A model generated the notes under the pieces. That model was not told the origin of the DNA. It saw only the letters and a list, made by a program, of their open reading frames with translations, and searched no databases. Shown here in pieces: positions 35,452-44,925 of a stretch of DNA of 64,000 bases. The position numbers and the translations under genes are program-made. Location of the stretch: positions 1,488,001 to 1,552,000 of the forward strand of contig NZ_JAAVJL010000001.1 in NCBI RefSeq assembly GCF_012863495.1. Direction: 5' to 3'. The stretch is from Pseudanabaena yagii GIHE-NHR1. GTDB taxonomy: Bacteria; Cyanobacteriota; Cyanobacteriia; Pseudanabaenales; Pseudanabaenaceae. Numbering within the stretch: the first letter of the stretch is position 1; every line of letters starts with the position of its first letter.

Positions 35452-36459
35452 TCATTTCCGCAGATAGATCCACGGATGTTCTATAAAAGCCGTAATATTA
35501 CCCTTAAATGGTTCACTCTGTGAGCGATTCGGCGCATTTAGTAAATTTAAAAAACGCTCTACATCCTCAAAATTTACCTGATGTATTAAGTAATGAGATA
35601 GAAACTGTCTAACGATTCTTCTTTGCAAAGCTAAAGGCTGATGCTGTACAAGTTGGCGCTGTAAACAAGGTTGGTGAGCATCCCAGATTACAGAAATCCC
35701 CTCTTCAAAAAATTTACGAGCCTGACTCTCTAAATAGCTCACATCACTATGTAAAATCTCGGCGGTTTGAGCGATCGCTGTTTCTAGCTGGGGATTAAAA
35801 TGCTCCTGCAAATAGGGGATTGTCTCTAACCGTAAGCGATTGCGGCGATAGTCGAGATTTTGATTAGTACTATCTTCCCAAATGGGAATGTGGTTTTCCC
35901 GACAAAACTCTGCCGTCTCATGACGACTAACATTTAATAAAGGTCGCACTAAATTAATTTCAGGCGTAAGCGATCGCTGCCAAGTCAAAGCAGCTAAACC
36001 ATCTGCACCACTACCCCGCATCAAGTTATATAGCAAGGTTTCAGCGCGATCGCTACGGGTATGACCTGTCACCACATAATTACATTGATTGACCTGCGCC
36101 ATTTCCACTAATTTCGCATAGCGCCATTCCCTAGCACCTGCCTCACTTTTAGATGGTATCTCAGCAACTCTCATACAAAAAGGAACTCCCCAGGCCTTTG
36201 CAATTTTTTCGACATGACTAGCATTGGCACTGGAGTCACTGCGCCACTGATGATCACAATGTGCGATCGTTAGCCTCCAATTGTATTTTGCCTGCTGCAT
36301 TAACAGGATTTTGGCTAAACATAGAGAGTCCTGTCCCCCAGATACCGCTACTAAAAGATTTGCCCCTCTTAAATCGAGATGCGATCTCATAACTACATTT
36401 ATCTCAGCACGTAATCGCTTAGTAAAGTACCTAGCCAGACCCAATATGTAACTCCACAA
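35452..36459 (-). CDS. tilS: tRNA(Ile)-lysidine synthase
   Basis: The ATP-pyrophosphatase motif SGGQDSLCLAKI follows LLVAV in the N-terminal domain. HCDHQWRSDSSANASHVEKIA, VVTGHTRSDRAETLLYNLMRGSG and the RNRLRLETIPYL motif are those of TilS. It converts C34 to lysidine in tRNA-Ile(CAU), which changes decoding from AUG to AUA. At 335 residues it is of the compact class with a reduced C-terminal region. The frame opens with TTG at 36459; an ATG at 36390 would remove residues that normally precede SGGQDS, so I keep the longer form. Confidence 0.92.
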   Translation of the reverse strand: MWSYILGLARYFTKRLRAEINVVMRSHLDLRGANLLVAVSGGQDSLCLAKILLMQQAKYNWRLTIAHCDHQWRSDSSANASHVEKIAKAWGVPFCMRVAEIPSKSEAGAREWRYAKLVEMAQVNQCNYVVTGHTRSDRAETLLYNLMRGSGADGLAALTWQRSLTPEINLVRPLLNVSRHETAEFCRENHIPIWEDSTNQNLDYRRNRLRLETIPYLQEHFNPQLETAIAQTAEILHSDVSYLESQARKFFEEGISVIWDAHQPCLQRQLVQHQPLALQRRIVRQFLSHYLIHQVNFEDVERFLNLLNAPNRSQSEPFKGNITAFIEHPWIYLRK

Positions 36460-36812
36460 ATCTAAATTAAGGATTGGCGGCGCGAAGCGCCGCCAATCCT
36501 TAATTTAGCACTAACAATTTACTAGGTTTAGGGTAGATGTAGTGCGGACTTCGGTTGTACTGCATTTACCCAACCTATAAGTCCTATCTAAATAATAAAA
36601 TCCAACAAAAAACAACAATTTAATGACATCTAAGGGCATCATAATGTAAGATTGGAAGCCTTCGGCGCAAAAGAATTCGTGCTAAAGCCCCGAAAAATAT
36701 TTCATTTTTGTGTTGTTTTGATGAGAATCGATAGTTTCTCTGAGTGTCTTGAGTCTAGGATTGCACGATTTCGTTAAGTTCAGCAAATTTAGCTCATGGG
36801 TGAGGAATATAA
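36460..36812. other. spacer between tilS and the exported barrel protein
   Basis: Apart from the hairpin at 36462-36508 I see no gene, tRNA or clear promoter. The region has to hold the promoters of both divergent genes. Confidence 0.5.
36462..36508. repeat. 47-bp perfect hairpin with GCGAAGC centre just upstream of tilS
   Basis: Arms of 22 bases (CTAAATTAAGGATTGGCGG, then CGC) flank GAA. It is three bases from the tilS start codon, so it may restrict its translation, or it is an inserted repeat. Confidence 0.65.
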
Positions 36813-38000
36813 ATGCTAAAAAGAAGCTTTACGATAGAGAAATTGCTTCTGGTATGCACAGGAGCAATGATTGGGTTGGGTGCGATCGAGCAGGTCAATG
36901 AGGTCTTTGCTCAGTCAAGCACTGTCTCCACCCAATCACAAGTTACCAGAGATAAAGTTAACAATTCTGGATCTACCAAAAATAAAGTAGTCACCTCTAC
37001 AACGAAAAACAAACTAACTAGTTCCACAACTGCAAAAGCTAAAGTCACTAAGGCTCCAGTTGTAACCAATAGGCTGCCACATTCTGCTAAAGATTTAAAA
37101 GATAAGCAAGTGGATCTTTTTGCTAGTCCTATTGCCTTTAAGACTAGTTCTTCTATCTCACTACCTACCAAGCTTGATAGTAATTTGGTAGACATTGCCC
37201 AATCCACTCAAAAGGTTGCCCAGTCAGGAACAACAACATCTAATTCACCTGACCTGATTCGTCAGCAATTACTCATTCGACCTATCACCACTCAAACCAC
37301 CAACGTATTTATCAAGCGGATCTATACGCCATCGTTAAATGCTGGTACACCCGTTGGCTTTGGTTTAGAAACTGGTGATGCCTTTATTGGTATTTTTGGT
37401 TCCACCGCAGGTAGATTGCGGGATACAGTTGATGGCAGTATCTCAATGGGTACTGGATTGGGAGATGCCAGCAAGTATCTTGCCGTTGAAGGTGTATTCA
37501 ATATCAACAGTATTCGTAACTTTGGCTCCAACGGTTCCTTTGATCTCAAAGTACACAGAATAGTTTATGAAGACTTTTATAGACAGGTTGGTGTTTCTGT
37601 GGGCTGGACGAACTTTGCTAACTACGGAACCAATGCAGGCGGCACACCTTCCTCAGTTTATGGGGCAGCAACAATTTCCCAGTTAACCGATCCTGAAAAT
37701 TTGGATAGCCCTAAACCCTTAATCGCGACTCTTGGTGTTGGTGGTGGTACTTATCGTAAGTCCACAAGCAATGGTGGAGTTGGCGTTTTTGCTAACCTTG
37801 GATATCAGTTTGCCCCACAATGGGGAGCTAGTACAGCATGGTCAGGTCAGGGATTGAACTTTGGCGTAGGATTTTTGCCAGACCCCACTTTGCCCTTGAA
37901 TATTACGCTGACCTATTCCGATGTAACCAACAATAGCGATGCAGGTACTCAGCTAATCTTAGGCGTTAGCTATGGGTTTAACTATACTGGTCGTAAGTAA
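36813..38000 (+). CDS. exported, probably outer-membrane beta-rich protein of unknown function
   Basis: The 395 residues start with a signal peptide (MLKRSFTIEKLLLVCTGAMIG, cleavage near VFAQS). A Thr/Ser/Lys-rich low-complexity linker of about 130 residues comes next. A C-terminal half of alternating, Gly/Asn/aromatic-rich strands follows, for example FGLETGDAFIGIFGST, VGVSVGWTNFANYG and GGVGVFANLGYQF. The terminal strand ends LILGVSYGFNY, as in outer-membrane barrels. No known family is recognised. The gene is followed 78 bases later by another secreted-protein gene on the same strand, perhaps one operon. Confidence 0.65.
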   Translation: MLKRSFTIEKLLLVCTGAMIGLGAIEQVNEVFAQSSTVSTQSQVTRDKVNNSGSTKNKVVTSTTKNKLTSSTTAKAKVTKAPVVTNRLPHSAKDLKDKQVDLFASPIAFKTSSSISLPTKLDSNLVDIAQSTQKVAQSGTTTSNSPDLIRQQLLIRPITTQTTNVFIKRIYTPSLNAGTPVGFGLETGDAFIGIFGSTAGRLRDTVDGSISMGTGLGDASKYLAVEGVFNINSIRNFGSNGSFDLKVHRIVYEDFYRQVGVSVGWTNFANYGTNAGGTPSSVYGAATISQLTDPENLDSPKPLIATLGVGGGTYRKSTSNGGVGVFANLGYQFAPQWGASTAWSGQGLNFGVGFLPDPTLPLNITLTYSDVTNNSDAGTQLILGVSYGFNYTGRK

Positions 38001-38078
38001 GCTGCACCATGTGCCTTGGCGCTACATCCATTTGACGAGTTGAGATCGCTCTGAATACAACCTAGCCCCACAATCAAT

Positions 38079-38777
38079 ATGAAGAAAACATTTCTATCAC
38101 TGCTTGCTTCTTCGCTCTGCTTTGCAGGAATAGCACCCGTTTTTGCAGGAACCACACCCATTTCACCTGGAAATTGTATTTTGTACAATAACTTTGGTTC
38201 GGGTGCTCCTGACGGTGGTTTGTTTGACAATATGTCAAGAACCAAGGTATTCATCACCCTTGAAGGTCAAAAGTTTATTCTTGGTGAACTTAATGCCAAG
38301 AGTCTGCCAGTCTTAAATCCTTTAGCTCAAGGCAATCCAGCAATCAAAGACTTTGTATTTTTGCTCACAGGCGACAAGGGAAAAGTCAACTTTAACAGTC
38401 CTGAAATTGACAAGTCTCAAGCCAACTTAGTTGGTAGATTGACAGGATTAGGGCTAGATTTGGGTGATGGCAGACCTGCAAGACAATTGGTTGCAGCACT
38501 AACCTTGTTGATTCCTTTTGGTAATGAAGCCACACCTTCGGAGACCATTGGAGTTGCTGCGGTTGATGGGACCAAGTTTTATCAAGCGATTACCGCTTTT
38601 AACTCATTAGTTAATGAACTGGTCAATACCGCCAATGGTACAGGTCCTGAAGCAGCTAAAGCTCAAGCCACCCTCAATGCTCTATTGAAAGATGAGACGT
38701 TTAACTCCATTTCTTCCACACTACGTGCCCTAAGAGAACAGTTAAAGGACAAAGAAAGCAAAGAAGAAACCAGATAA
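38079..38777 (+). CDS. secreted protein of unknown function
   Basis: The 232 residues have a standard signal peptide (MKKTFLSLLASSLCFAGIAP, cleavage near VFAG). The mature region contains FGSGAPDGGLFDNMSRTKVF, GRLTGLGLDLGDGRPARQLV and helices ITAFNSLVNELVN and SISSTLRALREQLKDK. It looks mixed alpha/beta with one Cys. I do not recognise a domain. It probably works with the upstream barrel-like protein, as both are exported and closely spaced. A terminator hairpin follows immediately. Confidence 0.65.
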   Translation: MKKTFLSLLASSLCFAGIAPVFAGTTPISPGNCILYNNFGSGAPDGGLFDNMSRTKVFITLEGQKFILGELNAKSLPVLNPLAQGNPAIKDFVFLLTGDKGKVNFNSPEIDKSQANLVGRLTGLGLDLGDGRPARQLVAALTLLIPFGNEATPSETIGVAAVDGTKFYQAITAFNSLVNELVNTANGTGPEAAKAQATLNALLKDETFNSISSTLRALREQLKDKESKEETR

Positions 38778-38780
38778 ATA

Positions 38781-38827
38781 TCTAATCAAAAAGAGGGAAC
38801 GCTATGCGGTCCCTCTTTTTGATTAGA
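38781..38827. terminator. bidirectional terminator (secreted protein / tyrS)
   Basis: TCTAATCAAAAAGAGGGAAC and GGTCCCTCTTTTTGATTAGA flank a GCTATGC centre between convergent genes. It contains the last bases of tyrS. Confidence 0.75.
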
Positions 38828-40037
38828 TTAAGCGTAGAAATTTTTTCTTACCGACTTGTAAAACCTTGCCTGATAATTCTTCAACATTGGCAAAGGTGCG
38901 ATCGCCTAATTTTTCACCATCGAGTTTGACAGCACCATTTTTGATTTGGCTTTGGGCTTCGCTATTACTTTTGCAAAGTCCCGAAGCTTTCACTAAGTAA
39001 TGCAAGGGAGCAGGGAAATTAATTTGCGCCAGATCAAACTCAGGAATATCACCAAGATCGGTAGTATTTCCAGCGAGGACGATTTTTTCGGCATCCTGTT
39101 GGGCTTGGAGTGCGGCTTCAGGGCTATGGTATTGACTAACGATAGCGAGAGCGAGTTGTTTTTGCTTTTCGCGAGGATTTTCGGGGAGAGTGGCGAGTTC
39201 GATATCGGTGAGTAGCTCGAAATATTTATCTACAAGGGCATCGGGGACTTTTTCGAGTTTGGAGTACATACTCAAAGGCTCATCGGTGAGTCCGACATAG
39301 TTGCCGAGGGATTTAGACATTTTTTGAACGCCATCTAAGCCCACTAACAAGGGTAGTAACAGCCCAAACTGGGCAGGTTTGCCTTGACGATTGGGATCTT
39401 TTAGTTGCAGATCGCGACCGACCAGAATATTGAATTTTTGGTCAGTGCCACCTAGCTCCACATCGGAATCGATCGCTACGGAGTCATAGCCTTGCAAAAG
39501 TGGGTACAAAAATTCATGCAGGTAAATGGGATTGCCCTTTTCGTAGCGATCGCTAAATCCTTCTTTAGCAAGCATTTGTCCCACGGTCATGCTAGCTTGT
39601 AATGTGATAATTTGCTGCAAATCAAGTTTATTTAACCATTCACCATTACGGCGCAACTCAAAGCGATCGCTGGAAAAGTCGAGAATTTTCTTCGCTTGAT
39701 CTAAATAAGTCTCAGCATTGTAGGCAACTTCTTCAGGGGTGAGGCGAGGGCGTGCCTCGGAGCGTCCTGTGGGATCGCCGATCTGAGCCGTGAAGTCACC
39801 AATAATTAATACTGCCTTATGTCCTGCATCTTGAAATTGGCGCAGTTTCCGCAGGGCAACGGTATGTCCGAGGTGCAGGTCAGGACGGGTGGGATCGATA
39901 CCTAATTTAATGCGGAGGGGGCTATCGCTCTTTTGAATGCGATCGCGGAGGTTCTCGGATTCATTATTGGGAAATATTTCGACAACGCCACGTTCTAATA
40001 GGGTTGATAGATTTTTGGGATCGGTACTTGGAGACAT
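38823..40037 (-). CDS. tyrS: tyrosyl-tRNA synthetase
   Basis: At 404 residues this is a class I synthetase with HIGH-type motif [24 protein letters not shown], the tyrosine pocket [21 protein letters not shown] and [12 protein letters not shown]. It ends with an S4 RNA-binding domain ([21 protein letters not shown]). The short CP1 and KMSKS spacing indicate the TyrRZ-like type common in cyanobacteria. It charges tRNA-Tyr. The stop codon is inside the bidirectional terminator. Confidence 0.95.
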   Translation of the reverse strand: MSPSTDPKNLSTLLERGVVEIFPNNESENLRDRIQKSDSPLRIKLGIDPTRPDLHLGHTVALRKLRQFQDAGHKAVLIIGDFTAQIGDPTGRSEARPRLTPEEVAYNAETYLDQAKKILDFSSDRFELRRNGEWLNKLDLQQIITLQASMTVGQMLAKEGFSDRYEKGNPIYLHEFLYPLLQGYDSVAIDSDVELGGTDQKFNILVGRDLQLKDPNRQGKPAQFGLLLPLLVGLDGVQKMSKSLGNYVGLTDEPLSMYSKLEKVPDALVDKYFELLTDIELATLPENPREKQKQLALAIVSQYHSPEAALQAQQDAEKIVLAGNTTDLGDIPEFDLAQINFPAPLHYLVKASGLCKSNSEAQSQIKNGAVKLDGEKLGDRTFANVEELSGKVLQVGKKKFLRLI

Positions 40038-40069
40038 TCTAAAAACAGTTAATTAAAAATTTTTACGAG

Positions 40070-40134
40070 CTATATAGCAATCCTAAATGGTTTGTGGAAG
40101 CGCACCCCCTTCGGGGGGTGCGCTTCCACAAACC
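40070..40134. repeat. hairpin repeat with TATATAGCAATCCTAAATGG lead (copy 1)
   Basis: The lead sequence is followed by a hairpin with arms TTTGTGGAAGCGCACCCCC around TTC. A second copy with the same lead and related arms is at 61803-61866. It lies upstream of tyrS and downstream of the Rpn-family gene's opposite end. Confidence 0.65.
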
Positions 40135-40165
40135 TCAAAAACTACAAGCGTTTGATCATATTACG

Positions 40166-41065
40166 CTAAAGATTGGATTGCTTTAGTGTTTCTATCTCCG
40201 CAAGAGATAAACCCGTAACTTGACAAATTGTTTGCTCATCAACTAGGTTTAACATTTTTTTAGCCATCTCAATTTTATTTTGCTGGATACCTTGCTGAAT
40301 GCCCTCCTCAATACCTTGCTGGATACCTTGCTGAAATCCATCCTTGATCGCCTTAGAAATAGCACCACGCTGATCCTGAATAAAGATTTCACTTTTTTCC
40401 TGATCTTCTAACTCCTCAAGTGTGAGATTTGCTTGATTTGCAATGTAAAAGGCTTTTTTGATTTCAGGAATTTCACCCATGACTTCAGGGATATCAGGGA
40501 GCGATCGTGCTTGATTGAGGAAAAACAGCCATTTATCGACGATAGTTTCTAACTCTGATAATTGTTTTTTGAACTTAGGAAGTTCTACAAAAATCAATTC
40601 AATGTCATAGATCGGATAGTCAATCAAGAAATCTTTTTCTTTGAGAACAAATCTTGAAGTGACGCTTCCTAGCTCGGCAAACATGACAAAATCAGTAATT
40701 GTTAGCGCAATGACGGGATTAAGTAGGTTATAGCTTTGTGCTGATGTGAGTTGGGTGGAATAGGATTTTGCAGCATTATATAAAATGCGCTTTTCAAAGC
40801 CCTCTACATTCAAGACCTGCATCTCGATAATTACAGTGCGATCGCTACCATCCACATCTCTAATTTTTGCCTTGATATCAAGATAAGTATCCTTAACGCC
40901 ACGAATTTTGGGCGCAAGGTAAGGATTTAAGATTTCTAGATCTTGAATGACTGACTTTTCTTCATAAATGAGCGCATTTAAGAAGCTAATCAAGATATCT
41001 TTGCTATCTTCGGAACCGAAGATTTTTTTGAAAGCAAAGTCAATTTTAGGGTTAATGAAGATCAT
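40166..41065 (-). CDS. Rpn family PD-(D/E)XK nuclease (recombination-promoting nuclease/putative transposase)
   Basis: The 299 residues begin FINPKIDFAFKKIFGSEDSK, the hallmark of the Rpn/PD-(D/E)xK family transposase group, followed by YLDIKAKIRDVDGSDRTVIIEMQV with the acidic and QxQ-like catalytic region. The C-terminal tail has a GIQQGI-type degenerate repeat from about 240, common in cyanobacterial paralogues. These proteins are DNA endonucleases that raise RecA-independent recombination in E. coli; the native role is unclear and defence has been proposed. No terminal repeats are seen, so it is not a mobile element here. Confidence 0.85.
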   Translation of the reverse strand: MIFINPKIDFAFKKIFGSEDSKDILISFLNALIYEEKSVIQDLEILNPYLAPKIRGVKDTYLDIKAKIRDVDGSDRTVIIEMQVLNVEGFEKRILYNAAKSYSTQLTSAQSYNLLNPVIALTITDFVMFAELGSVTSRFVLKEKDFLIDYPIYDIELIFVELPKFKKQLSELETIVDKWLFFLNQARSLPDIPEVMGEIPEIKKAFYIANQANLTLEELEDQEKSEIFIQDQRGAISKAIKDGFQQGIQQGIEEGIQQGIQQNKIEMAKKMLNLVDEQTICQVTGLSLAEIETLKQSNL

Positions 41066-41097
41066 GGGAAGTTACCTTGACACGACATTATGAACTT

Positions 41098-42849
41098 TTA
41101 ACCAAAACCTATTGTATCAAACTGGCGAGAATGCAATTGGGCATAGCGTCCTGCTTTTTGCAGCAGTTCATCGTGGGTTCCTGATTCCACGATTTGACCC
41201 TGCTCTAAAACGATAATGCGATCGCTATTTCTAATCGTCGCTAAGCGGTGCGCGATGATGAATACCGTGCGACCTTGCATTAAGCGCTGTAATGCCTCTT
41301 GGACAAGACTTTCGGATTCTGTGTCGAGTGCCGAAGTTGCTTCATCAAGGATCAGAATCTTGGGATTATGGAGAACGGCTCTAGCGATGGAAATCCGTTG
41401 ACGCTGACCGCCAGAGAGATTTACACCGCGCTCTCCTACCCAAGTATCGTACCCTTGAGGAAGTTCCATAATGAAGTCATGGGCATTGGCAATTCTTGCG
41501 GCATTTTCTACTGCTTGAGTATCATAATCCTTCTGTCCGAATGCAATATTCGAGGCAACGGTTCCTGAGAAGAGGATGTTTTCTTGGGGAACAAGGGCTA
41601 ATTGGCGGCGTAGGCTTTTGAGTTGGATATCGCGAATGTCATAGCCATCAATGAGAATCTGTCCAGACTTCACATCATGAAACCTCATCAAGAGGCTCAT
41701 CAAGGTGGATTTCCCTGCACCTGATGCACCGACTAGGGCGATCGCTTCGCCTTTATTGGCGACTAGATTAATATCTGTCAATACTGAGCGATCGCTTTGA
41801 TAATGGAAGCCAACGTTAATATATTCGACTTTGCCTGTAACTTCAGGAAGGGCGATCGCATTGGGCTTCTCGATGACAACAGGCTGAATTTCAAACATCT
41901 CAAAAATGCGATCAACGGATGCTTCCGCTTGCTTGAGTTCGTTGTAGCTATTGGTGGTATTAGAAATTGGGTCAATTAATAATGCCACACCCGCACCAAA
42001 GGCGACAAATTGCTCTGGTTTGAGCCAGTTGTTGGCAATTAACCAACCTCCTAATAAAAACAAAAAGCAAATTCCTGTGGCTTCCAAAAAACCAACTACG
42101 GGATATTGAATCGCTCTCACGCGATCGGCGGCATATTTGCGGCGGCTATTTTGTTCTGCTTCCTGCTTGAACCTTTCGATTTCATAGGATTCGGTAGCAA
42201 AGGCGCGAACAAGGCGAATACCGCTAAAAATTTCCGACAGCAAGGCGGCGAGATTAGAAACTTGATCTTGGCTACGGCGGCTGAGGCTTAACATCCGTTC
42301 GCCAAACCATGCAATTAACAAAGCAATCAAAGGTGCAACTGCAAGCGTAGTCAGCGTCAAAATCCAATTCAAATAGATCATGTACGCCAGCACAAAAATC
42401 AATTGCAATACTGACGGCACAAATTGATGGAAAAATTTGCCGATGACCTCGCCAATGCGATCGATATCCTCAGTGAGGCGATAGGATAAGTCCCCAGTAC
42501 GCGATTCGGCAAAATAGTCTAAATCAAGGGTTTGCAAATGGGTATACACATCAACTCGCAAATCTCTTGCTGCGTTTAGAGCCGCTTGCGACATCATGGA
42601 GTCCTGCCCATACTGCCCCAATCCCCGAAATACAAACATAACTACGGTGAAAGCCGAGAGTTGTAAAATGCCATTCACATCTCCCTTACCCAAAGCTTGA
42701 GCTACACGCCCTAGTAATTCCGCAAGGAGGGGCATCGTACCAATAAAGACTAATGTGCATAAAAAGGCTTTAGCGATTAGAAAACGCTGGGGATACACGT
42801 AATCCCGCATCTGCCAATACGACGATCGCTTTGAAGATTTTTGTTTCAA
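41098..42849 (-). CDS. ABC exporter, fused membrane and ATPase domains (MsbA/HepA-like)
   Basis: The 583 residues comprise six transmembrane helices in the first 310 residues (YFAESRTGDLSYRLTEDIDR coupling region) and an ATPase domain. The ATPase has Walker A GASGAGKST, Q-loop ALVPQENILFSG, signature LSGGQRQRISIARA, Walker B ILILDEATSALD, and H-loop IIAHRL. It forms a homodimer that exports lipids, glycolipids or drugs. The substrate cannot be told from sequence; HepA and MsbA-like proteins are nearest. It stands alone. Confidence 0.9.
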   Translation of the reverse strand: MKQKSSKRSSYWQMRDYVYPQRFLIAKAFLCTLVFIGTMPLLAELLGRVAQALGKGDVNGILQLSAFTVVMFVFRGLGQYGQDSMMSQAALNAARDLRVDVYTHLQTLDLDYFAESRTGDLSYRLTEDIDRIGEVIGKFFHQFVPSVLQLIFVLAYMIYLNWILTLTTLAVAPLIALLIAWFGERMLSLSRRSQDQVSNLAALLSEIFSGIRLVRAFATESYEIERFKQEAEQNSRRKYAADRVRAIQYPVVGFLEATGICFLFLLGGWLIANNWLKPEQFVAFGAGVALLIDPISNTTNSYNELKQAEASVDRIFEMFEIQPVVIEKPNAIALPEVTGKVEYINVGFHYQSDRSVLTDINLVANKGEAIALVGASGAGKSTLMSLLMRFHDVKSGQILIDGYDIRDIQLKSLRRQLALVPQENILFSGTVASNIAFGQKDYDTQAVENAARIANAHDFIMELPQGYDTWVGERGVNLSGGQRQRISIARAVLHNPKILILDEATSALDTESESLVQEALQRLMQGRTVFIIAHRLATIRNSDRIIVLEQGQIVESGTHDELLQKAGRYAQLHSRQFDTIGFG

Positions 42850-42955
42850 ACTCGTAGCTCAACTGTTTGCAATTCACCAAGGATAAGTTTCTCACTTTAT
42901 CGCACCAATTTGACGCGATCGCATAGCTGTTACAGCACAGTGCGCCGAATAATCA

Positions 42956-43008
42956 ACAAAGAAATTTTAGGAAGTGCAGCGAAGTTGCACTTCCCAAAAT
43001 TTCTTTGT
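42956..43008. repeat. hairpin near the YhaV stop and ABC start
   Basis: ACAAAGAAATTTTAGGAAGT and ACTTCCCAAAATTTCTTTGT pair with GCAGCGAAGTTGC in the centre. It may terminate the minus-strand toxin operon. Confidence 0.6.
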
Positions 43009-43047
43009 ACTACTTTACGATTCAACTCAATACCTCAAATTTGGTTG

Positions 43048-43545
43048 TTAATTAATTATTTTTTCTAGCTGTTTTAGGCGATGGGCTTCACCCTCTGCTT
43101 CTTTAAGCAAATCATGCCAATCATTTGGAGGATGACCACTTTCGAGCATTTTCTTAAAAACTCGATAAGCATCTGTATTACTCTCATAGGCTCTTTTAGA
43201 ACCCTCGTCATTTACCCAAGCAAAAACGATGATTTTACTCTCTTGGTGATATCGAAAAAACAATCGGTACTGCTGGAAAAATTTCGCTCGAAACCAATGT
43301 TTATATTCGTTACCAAGCGTTGTACCTTGACGATACTCGCTACGGGTGGGATCTTGGGGAATCACCTCAAATGCTAATTTGGCGATCGCAGCTAGACGCT
43401 TTGTGGCATTTTTCTGTTTGTAATTATTGGGATATTTCTGACGTAATCCTTCAACTTGTTGTAGAAGTGTTTCCAACTGATCTAGAAAAAGAGAATGGGC
43501 AAATATGTTCCATCCATTGATTACTAAAGGCGGACTGGTAGACAA
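43048..43545 (-). CDS. YhaV-family toxin (type II toxin-antitoxin)
   Basis: The 165-residue protein has VINGWNIFAHSLFLDQLETL, then KRLAAIAKLAFEVIPQDPT, FRAKFFQQYRLFFRYHQESK and IIVFAWVNDEGSKRAYES. This matches YhaV, a RelE-superfamily ribosome-dependent RNase. It starts two bases after its antitoxin stops, the usual PrlF-YhaV order. Arg/His catalytic candidates are present in the FRAKFFQQYRLFFRYH region. Confidence 0.88.
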   Translation of the reverse strand: MSTSPPLVINGWNIFAHSLFLDQLETLLQQVEGLRQKYPNNYKQKNATKRLAAIAKLAFEVIPQDPTRSEYRQGTTLGNEYKHWFRAKFFQQYRLFFRYHQESKIIVFAWVNDEGSKRAYESNTDAYRVFKKMLESGHPPNDWHDLLKEAEGEAHRLKQLEKIIN

Positions 43546-43547
43546 AT

Positions 43548-43880
43548 TTATTCATCCTCTTCTCTTAGCGGCGCGTCTAGATCCAAATCAACGTCAGATA
43601 CCAAAGCCTGAACACGACTTACTAAATCTGTACTTAAAACTTGCACATGGTGAGGATTTTTTTCGATATCTTGAGCCAAAAAATTCAGAAATTGACCAAT
43701 GATGGGATCGCTCTCGGTTTGATCGGCACGCGAAATTACAACGCGACCATCTGGCTCAATCGTGTAGCAAATTTTATCCCGTTTGTTTAATCCCAGCACT
43801 TTACGAATCGGATCAGGAATTGTGGTCTGATAGCGATCGGTTAGGGTAGATTCTGAGCGTTGAGCTAGGGTGACAGCCAT
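43548..43880 (-). CDS. PrlF-type antitoxin (AbrB fold)
   Basis: The core LAQRSESTLTDRYQTTIPDP, then IRKVLGLNKRDKICYTIEPDG, is a SpoVT/AbrB swapped-hairpin domain of the PrlF (SohA) type. I prefer ATG 43880 (MAVTLAQRSES), as family proteins begin there; a frame to 43958 exists but adds no conserved residues. It represses its own promoter and neutralises YhaV. The acidic C-terminal tail (DVDLDLDAPLREEDE) would contact the toxin. Confidence 0.85.
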   Translation of the reverse strand: MAVTLAQRSESTLTDRYQTTIPDPIRKVLGLNKRDKICYTIEPDGRVVISRADQTESDPIIGQFLNFLAQDIEKNPHHVQVLSTDLVSRVQALVSDVDLDLDAPLREEDE

Positions 43881-43965
43881 AGCAAATTTTTTAATATGTC
43901 GATTAATATCATCTTTAAGGTAATGCAATTGCATTGTCTTGTCAATGGCATTACTCAATTGGCAG

Positions 43966-44008
43966 CCAAAAGATAAAGGCAGCGCTTCGCACTGCCTTTA
44001 TCTTTTGG
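43966..44008. terminator. perfect hairpin between lipid operon and PrlF gene
   Basis: CCAAAAGATAAAGGCAGCGC and its complement flank TTC. It is nine bases beyond the methyltransferase stop codon and ends the lipid operon. Confidence 0.75.
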
Positions 44009-44016
44009 GGTTGAAG

Positions 44017-44883
44017 CTATATCAACGGTTTCTTGGCGGTAACAACTCCAAAAATGCCATTGGGTTCCATTTGCACCTGAAAATTGTGAAAGCCAGCCTC
44101 TTCAGCCCATCGGCGAGTTAGTTCCCAAGATCGTACTCGCATCACCCAAGGCAGTCCCGTATGGGCAGGCAAGGTACGGGCAATCATTTCTAGTTGCGGA
44201 TGCTGCGGCTGAATTGTAAAAATCAAAGTACCCTCTGGATCGAGAAGTCGATAAAGCTGCTGAAAATGATGCTTGATCAGATCATCATTGGGCAAAATCT
44301 CATGCAAACCCGAAACAATCACCACATTTGGTCTAGGCATTACCCGATCTAGATCTACGTCATTGAAAGCGTCAGCCTGTTCGATTTGGGCGGTAACTCC
44401 AAATTGCAGCGCAAGCTGACGCGCCTTGGTGACATTCTCTAATTTGTAATCACGCAGGGTTGCCGCGATCGCATCAGATGTAAATTCCTGCAATACCTCC
44501 AGATCGTAGCGACCACCACCACAAGCAACATCCAACAAATGACAGGGAATATTTTGCTGCTGATAAGAGCGTAATACCTTGCGGAGAGTCGATTTCATTA
44601 ACTGCGATCGCGCTCTAATACCACACCATCCCCGCGAGTTGAGATAAAACCAATCAATCAGATTTCCTAATGGGGTAATCCCACTCGGTCTATTTTTGTA
44701 AACATACTCCAACATCACACCTGAGTCAAAACCATACTGAAAGCCAATCTGAATCCCTTGCGAGAGCTTTCCAATAGTTTTGAGAGAAAGGTTCATTAAT
44801 CCGTAGTACCACGCTTTAGGATTCCAGACTGGTAAAGGACGCAAGAGTTGTTCGTAAGTGAGGGATGATTTTTGTAGTAACAT
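44017..44883 (-). CDS. class I SAM-dependent methyltransferase, lipid-operon associated (YnbC C-domain type)
   Basis: The 288-residue protein has a helical N-terminal extension of about 115 residues, then a Rossmann methyltransferase: HLLDVACGGGRYDLEVLQEF (motif I), IEQADAFNDVDLDRVM and VVIVSGLHEILPND (motif IV), and LYRLLDPEGTLIFTIQPQHP. This resembles the Methyltransf_20 type, found as the C-terminal half of E. coli YnbC. The alpha/beta hydrolase half of YnbC is absent. It follows plsC by 42 bases and is the last gene of the operon. The substrate is probably a lipid headgroup, by inference. Confidence 0.75.
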   Translation of the reverse strand: MLLQKSSLTYEQLLRPLPVWNPKAWYYGLMNLSLKTIGKLSQGIQIGFQYGFDSGVMLEYVYKNRPSGITPLGNLIDWFYLNSRGWCGIRARSQLMKSTLRKVLRSYQQQNIPCHLLDVACGGGRYDLEVLQEFTSDAIAATLRDYKLENVTKARQLALQFGVTAQIEQADAFNDVDLDRVMPRPNVVIVSGLHEILPNDDLIKHHFQQLYRLLDPEGTLIFTIQPQHPQLEMIARTLPAHTGLPWVMRVRSWELTRRWAEEAGFHNFQVQMEPNGIFGVVTAKKPLI

Positions 44884-44925
44884 TTTGAATTCTCGAAGAT
44901 AAGTAAAAGTGGGTAAAGAATTGCT

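Noticed and set aside
40166-41065. Rpn-family gene as part of an insertion sequence
   Set aside because: No terminal inverted repeats or target duplication found on either side. The nearby hairpin is a dispersed repeat.
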